Assembly (NCBI GenBank): GCA_016125275.1
Contig: WGMB01000003.1
Location: 806,001 to 870,000 of the forward strand
Reading direction: 5' to 3'
DNA from: Acidobacteriota bacterium
GTDB lineage: Bacteria; Acidobacteriota; Terriglobia; Bryobacterales; UBA6623
DNA length: 64,000 nt
The notes beneath the pieces are model-generated. The model did no database searches and was not told where the DNA came from. It saw only the letters and a program-made list of their open reading frames with translations. The position numbers and the translations under genes were made by a program. Numbering within the stretch: the first letter of the stretch is position 1; every line of letters starts with the position of its first letter. This document shows positions 26,827-34,263 of the stretch, one piece after another.

Positions 26827-29800
26827 TTACCAGAGCAGCTTCATGCCGAACTGGATGTTCCGCGGAGTGTACTGCGTGCCGGTAATGCGGCCGAAGTTGC
26901 CCGCCGCGAAGTTCGTGACGGGGTTGCCGAACACCACCCGGTTGAGCGGGTTGGCGACCTCGAAGCGGAATTGGTGGGTGATCCGTTCGGTGATCTTGGT
27001 GTTCTTGAACAGCGCGAACGACTCCTCCAGGTACATCGGGCCTCGCACGTTGCTCAGATAGCGCGGCGACGAACCGTACTGCCCTTCCGCAGGCAGCGCA
27101 AAGGCCGCCTTGTTGAGGTAGATGTCGGTGGCCGGGTCGAAGGCGCCCATGGTCACGTCGCTGCGGATGGAGTCCGGGCTCACCAGGTCCGGACGCAACC
27201 CGCCGTTGAAGTACGGCAGCGTGTTGTTGCCGGTCACCGACAGCCGCGACCCGCTCTGGTAGGAGTGCACGCCCGCCGCCGTCCAACCGCCGAGCAGGAC
27301 GTTGGCGACGCCGCCGGCGTTGAGCCAGCGCTTGCCCTCGCCGAACGGCAGCTCATAGTTGTAGCTGAAGGTCAGCACGTGCGGCCGGTCGGTGGGGTGG
27401 AAGCTCCGCTCGCGCTGGTAGTAGCTCTGGGAGTTGACGAAACCGTCGAACATGCGGCCGTCGGTCTTGAAGCGCGAGAACGTGTAGGCGAACGTCCCCG
27501 TCAGACCGTTGCGGTAGCGCTTGTTGATCTTCGTCTGCAGCGAGTGATAGCTCGAGTTGGCGTACGTCGAGCCGTAGATGCTCAGGCTACCGAACTGCGG
27601 GTACGGCCGCAGCGCCTGGGCGACCGTGCCGCGCGCTCCCCAGAGCTGGGAGAAGCCCGCGAACGGCTCCACCACGCCATACTGGCGCGCCAGGTCCGAG
27701 TTCACGTCCGCCCGCAGCACGTTGAGCGGGAGCTGCGTGGCCGCGTCCGGAATCTGGTTGATGTTCTGGCTCTCGTACAAGTGAGTGCCCTTGTTGCCGA
27801 CGTAGCCGATGCTGACGCCGATGTCGTCGCGGAACTGCCGCTCGAACATCAGGTTCCACTGCGCCTTGGTCGGCAAGCTGTAGTCGTCGCGTAGGACCAC
27901 CGTGCCGTTCTGGCCGTTGGACTGCGTCGGCGAGAAGTTCGGCGGCGCCTGGAAGTTCTGCGGGAAGCCGTTGTCCCAGTTGAACGCCGGCGTCACGCCG
28001 TTGTTGCCGGTGGCGAAGCTCGCCGTCGTGGCGTAGCCGGTCTGCGGCAGGCCCAGGCCCTGGTTGATGTAGTTGGAGTTGAAGATGCCCACGGCCGCCC
28101 GAATCACCGTCTTCTCCTGCAACTTATAGGCGAAGCCGAAGCGCGGCGCCGGGTTCACCCACAGCGTATTGAGCAGGCGGTTGCCGAAGCCCTGGTCGCC
28201 GCCGAAGATCAGCGCGCCCGGCAGCCCCGAGGCCGAGTCGTTCGGCGTGTGCAGATCGATGTAGGACAAGCGGCCCTTGGGGTCGCCGTGCGGCACGATG
28301 ATCTCCCACCGCAGCCCCATGTCGATGGTCAGCTTCGGGGTGACCTTGAAGCTGTCGTTGATGAACATGCCCCACACCGCGTAGCGGCCGTTCGCCTGGT
28401 CGGCGCGGAAATAAGACGAGGCATTGTCCACCTGACCGAGCAGAAAGCTCGCCCAAGCGTCGCCGGTGGCGCCGAAGGCCTGGGGATTCCCGGTCCCGTT
28501 GCTCTTGAAGTGAAAGTCGCCGGCGCCGGTGCCCTGGCTGTCGTAGTCGTCGTCGTGCCGCTGCACCTCGAAGCCCATCTTGAGCTCGTGCTTGCCGCGG
28601 ATCATCGTCAGCGTATCCAGGAAGGTATAGGTGTCGGCGTGGTAGTCGCCGGCGATGTTGTCGCCGTAGCGCGTGTAGCCCTGGGTGTCGAACTGGATCG
28701 TCGGGAAGTTGTCGAACTGCAAACCCAGCAGCCCCAGCATGCCGCCGTTCGGCTGCGTCCAGCCCTGGTTGATCGCCAAGCTGTTGTTCGGGTTGAAGAA
28801 CCGCGAGAAGCCGAAGCCCAGCCGGTTGTAGGTGGTCGGGTTGATGGTGCTGTCCAGGTTCGAGTGGATCACCTTCGTCTTGACGACCTGATAGTTGTAG
28901 TTCATCAAGGCGGTCGTATCGCCCACCGGGATCAGCCGCGACGGGCCGGGGCTCTTGATCGACGGCCGGCCGGTGCTCGAGATCGTCGTCGACCAGCGGT
29001 GGTTGCTCGTGAAGTCGTGGTTGAACTTCATCGCCTGGTGCCGCTGCGTCACGCTGGGGCTGGCCAGCGGCGCGATGCTGTTCTGGGTCACGCCGGGCAA
29101 CTCGGGCTTGGGATGGTACGGCAGCATCACCGAGGTCACGCGGCTCCAGCGTGATTCGGGAATGATCTGGTTCGGGAACGGGTCGCGCGAGTACGAGCCG
29201 TCGCCGTTCTGCACCGTCGTGGACGGGTCATAGATCGTGTTCGGCAGCTCGCCGAAGTCGCCCGTCTGCATGTTCGCCGTCGGAATCGTGTTCAGCCCGC
29301 TGAGCTGCCCGCCGCGGCGATAGAACTCGTTGTAGGAGTAAAACCAGAACGTCTTGTTGCGACCGTCGTAGACCTTCGGAATGAAGACCGGACCGCCGCC
29401 GGTAACGCCCCATTCGTTCTGCCGCACCGGCGCCTTCTCCGAATTAAAGAAGCCGCGGGCGTCGAGCTTGTCGTTGCGGAAGAACTCCCAGGCCGAGCCG
29501 TGAAAGTCGTTGGTTCCGCTCTTGAGCGTAAAGCTGGTGATCGCGCCCAGCGCGTGCGAATACTCGGCCGAATAGTTGTTGGTGATCAGCTTGAACTCGC
29601 CGATCGAATCCACCGGCGGGTTGACCTCGCCGTCGTTGGACAAGTCGCCGCGGCTCAACGAGATGCCGTCGTAGTAGACCTGATCCTGGAAGGACCCGCC
29701 GCCGGAGACCGACTTGTTCCAGGTGCTGGTGCCCGAAACGCCCGGCGCCAGCTTGATGAAGCTCGAAGGGTTGCGGATGCCGCCGCCCAACGTCAGCGGC

Positions 29801-30231
29801 AGGTTCAAGAAGCGTTTGGATTCGACGACGATGCCGACGTCGGTCTGCTCGGTCTGGATCAACGGAGCGGCAACGCCGCTGACCGTAATCGTCTCGGTGA
29901 CCGCGCCGAGCTCGAAGGCCAGATCCACGGTGGTCACCTGGTTGATCTGCACCTCCACTTGGGGGCGTTCGTAGGCCTGAAAGCCTTCCGCCGTACCGCG
30001 CAGCGCGTAGACTCCGACGGCGAGGCTGGGGAAGCGGTAGATGCCGCTCTCATTCGACTGCGTCGTCTGGGTGACGTTGGTAGCGACGTTCTTGACCGTG
30101 ATCGTGGCGCCAGGGATGGCCGAACCGGTCGAATCAATGGCGAGCCCGGAAATCGAGCCGCCGCCCGCCTGACCAAAGGCGAGAGAACAAAAAACGAGAC
30201 AGGCGCCGAAAATCCGGCAGAGCTGAAGCAA
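26827..30231 (-). CDS. Oar-like TonB-dependent receptor (tandem copy 2)
   Basis: 1134 residues from TTG 30231 (GGAGG six bases upstream), the same length as the downstream copy. Signal peptide (LCRIFGACLVFCSLAFGQ), carboxypeptidase-regulatory domain (GSISGLAIDSTGSAIPGATI), plug and beta-barrel ending RNIQFGMKLLW. By eye about nine residues in ten match copy 1, and blocks over 100 bases long are identical at DNA level in the plug and early barrel. Differences concentrate in the signal peptide, the regulatory domain and parts of the C-terminal barrel (for example FVNSQSYYQRERS against FIGAQSSYKREKS). It has its own promoter and a strong terminator, so the copies are separately transcribed. The ligand is unknown. 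Confidence 0.92.
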   Translation of the reverse strand: MLQLCRIFGACLVFCSLAFGQAGGGSISGLAIDSTGSAIPGATITVKNVATNVTQTTQSNESGIYRFPSLAVGVYALRGTAEGFQAYERPQVEVQINQVTTVDLAFELGAVTETITVSGVAAPLIQTEQTDVGIVVESKRFLNLPLTLGGGIRNPSSFIKLAPGVSGTSTWNKSVSGGGSFQDQVYYDGISLSRGDLSNDGEVNPPVDSIGEFKLITNNYSAEYSHALGAITSFTLKSGTNDFHGSAWEFFRNDKLDARGFFNSEKAPVRQNEWGVTGGGPVFIPKVYDGRNKTFWFYSYNEFYRRGGQLSGLNTIPTANMQTGDFGELPNTIYDPSTTVQNGDGSYSRDPFPNQIIPESRWSRVTSVMLPYHPKPELPGVTQNSIAPLASPSVTQRHQAMKFNHDFTSNHRWSTTISSTGRPSIKSPGPSRLIPVGDTTALMNYNYQVVKTKVIHSNLDSTINPTTYNRLGFGFSRFFNPNNSLAINQGWTQPNGGMLGLLGLQFDNFPTIQFDTQGYTRYGDNIAGDYHADTYTFLDTLTMIRGKHELKMGFEVQRHDDDYDSQGTGAGDFHFKSNGTGNPQAFGATGDAWASFLLGQVDNASSYFRADQANGRYAVWGMFINDSFKVTPKLTIDMGLRWEIIVPHGDPKGRLSYIDLHTPNDSASGLPGALIFGGDQGFGNRLLNTLWVNPAPRFGFAYKLQEKTVIRAAVGIFNSNYINQGLGLPQTGYATTASFATGNNGVTPAFNWDNGFPQNFQAPPNFSPTQSNGQNGTVVLRDDYSLPTKAQWNLMFERQFRDDIGVSIGYVGNKGTHLYESQNINQIPDAATQLPLNVLRADVNSDLARQYGVVEPFAGFSQLWGARGTVAQALRPYPQFGSLSIYGSTYANSSYHSLQTKINKRYRNGLTGTFAYTFSRFKTDGRMFDGFVNSQSYYQRERSFHPTDRPHVLTFSYNYELPFGEGKRWLNAGGVANVLLGGWTAAGVHSYQSGSRLSVTGNNTLPYFNGGLRPDLVSPDSIRSDVTMGAFDPATDIYLNKAAFALPAEGQYGSSPRYLSNVRGPMYLEESFALFKNTKITERITHQFRFEVANPLNRVVFGNPVTNFAAGNFGRITGTQYTPRNIQFGMKLLW

Positions 30232-30311
30232 GATGCACCTCCAGGGGGGCGGAGAAGGCAGAACGCCCTGAAACAATCTGACTTGGAATGGGCGTCCCTA
30301 GACCCCCGGGA

Positions 30312-30341
30312 ATCGTACCCCTGTTCTCATGGATTTGTCAA
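30312..30341 (-). promoter_or_regulatory. sigma70-type promoter of receptor copy 2
   Basis: Minus strand: perfect -35 TTGACA (30336-30341), 18-base spacer, -10 TACGAT (30312-30317), about 80 bases before the TTG start. This is the best promoter match I see in the window. Confidence 0.65.
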
Positions 30342-30361
30342 TCGATAACACAGGTATCGAT
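30341..30361. promoter_or_regulatory. inverted repeat next to the receptor promoter, operator candidate
   Basis: ATCGATA (30341-30347), 7-base spacer, TATCGAT (30355-30361). The left arm touches the -35 hexamer of the receptor promoter, a position typical for repressors or activators. No matching repeat stands before copy 1. Confidence 0.45.
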
Positions 30362-30652
30362 AGCCCATCCCACGGATTCCTCCGGAATTTTCTAGGCCCC
30401 CGACTTGGACCACAACATGTCTAAAACAAATGACATACACAAATCGTGAGCGAAGCGAAGAGGCCAGAGGCGACGCCGTGGAGAACGCACTCACCGGAGG
30501 GATCTCAGCCAGCGCATACCCGAACTACAAGCGGTTACATCAAGGAGTTTCTCTCCAACGAACTGGCAGTTCTCTATATCCCAATCTTTTGGACCAAGAC
30601 CCTCCGGAACGGCGGGTCATCCGAGCGAGACCGCCTTCCCCTTCGACCCGTG

Positions 30653-30683
30653 GAGCCCTCCGACCCGGCTTGCGGGCTCTTTT
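30653..30683 (+). terminator. weak hairpin plus T-run upstream of fabD
   Basis: GAGCCC (30653-30658), 15-base loop, GGGCTC (30674-30679), then TTTT (30680-30683). It ends 25 bases before the fabD start, so it may shield fabD from upstream transcription or act as a leader structure. Six base pairs is short. Confidence 0.35.
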
Positions 30684-30708
30684 CCCGAACGACTACGCTG
30701 GAAGGTTT

Positions 30709-31635
30709 ATGTCCAAGACGGCATGGCTCTTTCCGGGGCAGGGCTCCCAATCGCCGGGCATGGGGCGCGACTTGGCGGAGACGTCTCCGGCGGCCCGCGC
30801 CGTCTTCGAGGCGGCTGACGACGCCCTCGGCTTTCCGCTCTCCCAGCTCTGTTTCGAGGGCCCCAAGGAAGAGCTCACCCTCACCGAGAACACGCAGCCC
30901 GCGATCCTCACGGTGTCCATCGCAGCGCTGGCGGCTCTGCGCGAGCGAGGCCTGCCGGAAGCGGACTTCGTGGCTGGCCACAGCCTGGGAGAGTACTCCG
31001 CGGCGGTCGCCGCCGGCGCGATGGACTTCCGTGACGCAGTGCAACTGGTGCGCAAGCGCGGCCGCTACATGCAAGAGGCCGTGCCGCCGGGCGTCGGCGC
31101 CATGGCGGCGATCCTGGGCTTGTCGCCCGATCAGGTGGCCGAAATCTGCAAGCAGGCCGCCGAAGGCCAGATCGTCAGCCCCGCCAACATCAATTCGCCG
31201 CTGCAGATCGTGATCGCCGGCGACGCCGCCGCGGTCGAGCGCGCCCAGGAGCTCGCCCGCCAGGCCGGCGCCAAGCGCGTGGTGGCCCTGGCCGTGAGCG
31301 CGCCCTTCCACTGCGCCCTCATGGAGCCGGCCCAGCGCTGCCTGGGCCTGGATCTCGAGAAGACGGCGATCGCCGACGCGCGCATTCCGCTGGTCAACAA
31401 CTTCGCCGCCGAGAGCGTGGTCGCCGCCGAGGAGATTCGCCGCGGACTGTTCCAACAGGTTCCGAACCCGGTACGCTGGGAAGAGTCGGTTCGCCGTCTC
31501 GCGGCCGAAGGCGTCACTCGATTCCTGGAGATCGGCCCGGGCAAGGTTCTGCTCGGCTTGTTGCGGGGCATCGATCGCAGCCTGGAAGGCGCCGCGGTCG
31601 GCGATGCCGAAAGCCTGGAGAAAGCTCTCTCATGA
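30709..31635 (+). CDS. fabD: malonyl-CoA:ACP transacylase
   Basis: 308 residues. It loads malonyl groups from CoA onto acyl carrier protein for type II fatty acid synthesis in the cytoplasm. Visible signature: AWLFPGQGSQSPGMG at the N-terminus (oxyanion Gln), nucleophile Ser in FVAGHSLGEYSA (about 91), the Arg in RKRGRYMQEAVP, catalytic His in VSAPFHCALM (about 200) and GPGKVLLGL near the end. Length is normal for FabD. ATG 30709 has GAAGG at five bases. Its stop overlaps the next gene by four bases (ATGA), giving a fabD-fabG pair; acpP, fabH and fabF are not next to it in this window. Confidence 0.95.
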   Translation: MSKTAWLFPGQGSQSPGMGRDLAETSPAARAVFEAADDALGFPLSQLCFEGPKEELTLTENTQPAILTVSIAALAALRERGLPEADFVAGHSLGEYSAAVAAGAMDFRDAVQLVRKRGRYMQEAVPPGVGAMAAILGLSPDQVAEICKQAAEGQIVSPANINSPLQIVIAGDAAAVERAQELARQAGAKRVVALAVSAPFHCALMEPAQRCLGLDLEKTAIADARIPLVNNFAAESVVAAEEIRRGLFQQVPNPVRWEESVRRLAAEGVTRFLEIGPGKVLLGLLRGIDRSLEGAAVGDAESLEKALS

Positions 31636-32384
31636 CCGCCAGCGCACCCAAGACCCGCGTCGCTCTCGTCACAGGGGCCAGCCAAGGCATCGGCCGCGCC
31701 TGCGCTCTCGATCTGGCTTCGGCCGGTTACCGCGTCATCATCGCGGCCCGCTCGGCCGACAAGCTCGCTGAGCTGGCCGAGGAGATCCGCGCGAGCGGGG
31801 CTGAAGCGCACCCCGTAGCGCTCGACCTCAGCGACGCCGCCTCCATCGCCGCCGCCGCCAAAGCCGCCGAGGAAGCCGCCGGCGGCCCCATCGACATCCT
31901 GGTGAACAACGCCGGCGTCACGCGCGACGGCCTCGCCATGCGCATGTCCGCCGAAGCCTGGAACGAGGTCATCCAGACCAACCTCACCGGCGCCTTTCTG
32001 CTCACCCAAGCCGTGATGCGCGGCATGATCAAGCAACGCTGGGGCCGCATCATCAACATCTCGTCGGTGGTGGGCCAGTCCGGCAATCCCGGACAGGCCA
32101 ACTACGTGGCATCAAAAGCCGGCTTGATCGGTTTGACGAAGTCGCTGGCTCTCGAGCTGGCCGGCCGCAACGTCACCGTCAACGCCGTGGCGCCGGGCTT
32201 CATCGAAACGGCCATGACGGCTGCGCTGAGCGAGCAACAGCGAGCGGCGATTCTCGACAAGATCCCGCTCGGGCGCATCGGCGCGGCGGAAGACGTGGCG
32301 GCGGCAGTGCGCTATTTGGCGTCGGACCAAGCCGGCTACGTCACCGGCCACGTGCTCAACGTCAACGGCGGCATGTACGTCTAG
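31632..32384 (+). CDS. fabG: 3-oxoacyl-ACP reductase
   Basis: 250 residues, NADPH-dependent reductase of the elongation cycle. Cofactor motif TGASQGIG (about 15-22), NNAGVTRDGLAMRM (typical FabG wording), catalytic Ser in INISSVVG, YxxxK in NYVASKAGLIG, PGFIETAMT and the C-terminal GHVLNVNGGMYV are all classic FabG. The start ATG overlaps the fabD stop, so translation is coupled. The 3' end overlaps the convergent small membrane gene by four bases. Confidence 0.95.
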   Translation: MTASAPKTRVALVTGASQGIGRACALDLASAGYRVIIAARSADKLAELAEEIRASGAEAHPVALDLSDAASIAAAAKAAEEAAGGPIDILVNNAGVTRDGLAMRMSAEAWNEVIQTNLTGAFLLTQAVMRGMIKQRWGRIINISSVVGQSGNPGQANYVASKAGLIGLTKSLALELAGRNVTVNAVAPGFIETAMTAALSEQQRAAILDKIPLGRIGAAEDVAAAVRYLASDQAGYVTGHVLNVNGGMYV

Positions 32385-32716
32385 CCGCGCGCCGAGCCGG
32401 AACCGCGCAACTCCCGCAGCACCCTGGCGACGGCCGTCGCCATAGCCACCGTCGGAGAGATCGCCGCAGCCTCCTGCGGGCTGCCCAGCCCGGGCGCCGC
32501 AGCCAGAACGCCCACCAGGCTGCCCAGCAGCGTCAGCCCGGCGATGAGCCACAGATTCTTCGGACGCAGGCCCATCGCCCGCGCGATCGTCACGCTCGAC
32601 AGGCCGATGGCCGGACTCACGGCCAACGCCGCCCACGGCGACAGCAAGGCGCTGCCGCACAGTGCGACCGCAACGACGGCGACGTAGCCGAGGCTCAACC
32701 AACGGGCGCTGCTCAC
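32381..32716 (-). CDS. small membrane protein of unknown function
   Basis: 111 residues starting with GTG. Three hydrophobic stretches: LGYVAVVAVALCGSALLSPW, ALAVSPAIGLSSVTIARA and LWLIAGLTLLGSLVGVLAAAP, followed by a helical tail (TVAMATAVARVLREL). No recognised motif; size and lay-out resemble small integral membrane proteins of unknown role. It is convergent with fabG and 69 bases downstream of the ASPIC protein gene on the same strand. Confidence 0.55.
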   Translation of the reverse strand: MSSARWLSLGYVAVVAVALCGSALLSPWAALAVSPAIGLSSVTIARAMGLRPKNLWLIAGLTLLGSLVGVLAAAPGLGSPQEAAAISPTVAMATAVARVLRELRGSGSARG

Positions 32717-32785
32717 CGGGGAACGTCCAACTCTCGACTGTAGCGCGATTGCCGGATGGACTCGACCGCCCGATCGCCTGCGAGG

Positions 32786-34063
32786 CTACTCCTCCAGCAG
32801 CTCGACCGGAGCGCCCTCGCGGACGCGGTAGGCCTTGCCCGTCCGCAAGCCCTGTGCGAGTTGGCCGCGGCCGCTGGGCCACACGATCCGGAGCTGATCG
32901 ACGGTCGTTTCCGCCCCCAAGCCGAAGTGCAGGTCGCCCGAGCCCGCCTGCCGGCGGCTCTGCCTGCGTCCGCCCGCCACCAGCGTCACCGCCGCGCCGG
33001 CAGTCGCGCCGTCCCAGCCCTCGAGCCGCAACGTCAAGAAGCCGCCCGGCGCCCGCGAGGAATAGACGTGCAGGTCGCCCTCGGCCGAGCGGGCGATGAT
33101 CTCCGGGCGGCGGTCGCCGTCAAGGTCGGCCTCGGCCAGCGCCGCCGCCGCCACTTCCCAGGCGCCGGCGGGCTCGAAGCGTCCGCGCCCGTCGGCGTTC
33201 CGAAACAAGGCCACCCGATCCCGCTGGGCGAGCGCCAGGTCCAGGTCGCCGTCGAAGTCCGCGTCGAACAGCAACGCGTCTCCCAGGCCGCGCCCGTCGG
33301 TCGGAAGCGGTTCGGCGACGAAGCTCCCGTCCGGGGCTCGGCGGTTGAGCGTCGGCGGGGCGTCGTTGGCGGATTCGACCAGGTCCGCGTCGCCGTCGCC
33401 GTCGATGTCGCCCGCGGCCCAGGCCGCCCGCCGCGAGCCGCTCGCCCGTCCGCCCGTTCCAACCGGCGTGAGGGCTCGCCCGCCCGGCCCCAGCCGTTGC
33501 GAGGCGCCCTGCCCACAGGTCAGAATCGCCTCGTCGGGGAGCAGCAGCACGCCTCGCAGGTCGCAACCGGCGGCGCTCACGGGCTCGCGCGGCTCGAGGT
33601 CCTCCACCGCGTACGCGCGCAGCCCCTCCGGCGCCGCCAGGTACAGCAACGGCTCCGGCCCGAGCACCGAGACGCCGACCTCGCAGGCGCGGAAATCCCC
33701 GCGCAGCGTCCCGCCTGCGAAGTACAGCCCGAACGGGCCGGAGGCGAATGCCCGAGCCGGCCGCCCGGGCGGCCCCTGGGCCGCACAAACGTCCGTCCCG
33801 ACGCCGGGAACCAGATCCAGCGCCACTTGCTGAAACCCCTGGGAACCTCGATTCTTGAGCGCAGCGGCGGGGGACGACGCCGGCCGCCGGTCCGCCAGCA
33901 GCAGGTCGAAATCGCCGTCGCCATCCAGGTCCGCCGCAGTCAGCGCGCGGCCGGGAATCGCAAACGCGGCGAGCCCGAGCTCCGCCGTCCTCTCGGTCCA
34001 CTCGAACGAAACAACCTGCGCGCTCGCCGAGCAGGCGAGGCAGAGAATCCACAACCAACGCAC
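32786..34063 (-). CDS. secreted FG-GAP/VCBS protein with ASPIC/UnbV end
   Basis: 425 residues starting at GTG 34063 with a signal peptide (LWILCLACSASAQ). Ca-binding FG-GAP-type loops recur (AADLDGDGDFDLLLAD, AGDIDGDGDADLVESAND, DADFDGDLDLALAQRD, ADLDGDRRPEIIARS), and the C-terminus has the ASPIC/UnbV pattern (GAAVTLVAGGRRQSRR, DQLRIVWPSGRGQLAQG). It is a short relative of the CRTAC1 protein at 19579, lacking the TPR part. Cys pairs (RACEV, GCDLRG, LTCGQG) suggest disulphides. It is divergent from the giant Ig-like protein across a 200-base gap. Confidence 0.82.
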   Translation of the reverse strand: MRWLWILCLACSASAQVVSFEWTERTAELGLAAFAIPGRALTAADLDGDGDFDLLLADRRPASSPAAALKNRGSQGFQQVALDLVPGVGTDVCAAQGPPGRPARAFASGPFGLYFAGGTLRGDFRACEVGVSVLGPEPLLYLAAPEGLRAYAVEDLEPREPVSAAGCDLRGVLLLPDEAILTCGQGASQRLGPGGRALTPVGTGGRASGSRRAAWAAGDIDGDGDADLVESANDAPPTLNRRAPDGSFVAEPLPTDGRGLGDALLFDADFDGDLDLALAQRDRVALFRNADGRGRFEPAGAWEVAAAALAEADLDGDRRPEIIARSAEGDLHVYSSRAPGGFLTLRLEGWDGATAGAAVTLVAGGRRQSRRQAGSGDLHFGLGAETTVDQLRIVWPSGRGQLAQGLRTGKAYRVREGAPVELLEE

Positions 34064-34263
34064 TTAAGGGGAAAACCCTAGCAGGCCGAAAGCGCCCGCC
34101 GCAAGCAGTCCGCCCCCCCGGCGCCGGACGAGATCGCTACACTGTCACTGAAACTCTCGGCGCCGAGTCTCTTGGCGTTGAAAACTTTGGCCGTCGTCTT
34201 GCTCCTAGCAGCCGCGCGGCCTGCGGGCGCCCGCCTGTTGTCCCCGTTGGTCGACGAGATCCC

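Larger units (their letters stand above)
30232..30708. other. divergent intergenic region between receptor copy 2 and fabD
   Basis: About 477 bases. Toward the receptor: GGAGG, leader, and a good promoter (30312-30341) with an adjacent inverted repeat (30341-30361). Toward fabD: a short hairpin followed by TTTT (30653-30683), a TACGCT hexamer (30694-30699) and GAAGG before the ATG. The frame of fabD is open back to 30430 but that stretch has no fab-like sequence. I see no tRNA or small protein I would call. Confidence 0.55.

Noticed and set aside
22975-30231. reading the duplicated receptor region as a transposon-borne repeat
   Set aside because: No terminal inverted repeats, target duplications or transposase; the duplication is confined to the coding regions, and the leaders and terminators differ.
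30430-30708. 93-codon N-terminal extension of fabD
   Set aside because: FabD proteins begin at the AWLFPGQG strand; the extension has no fab-like sequence and crosses a hairpin with T-run.
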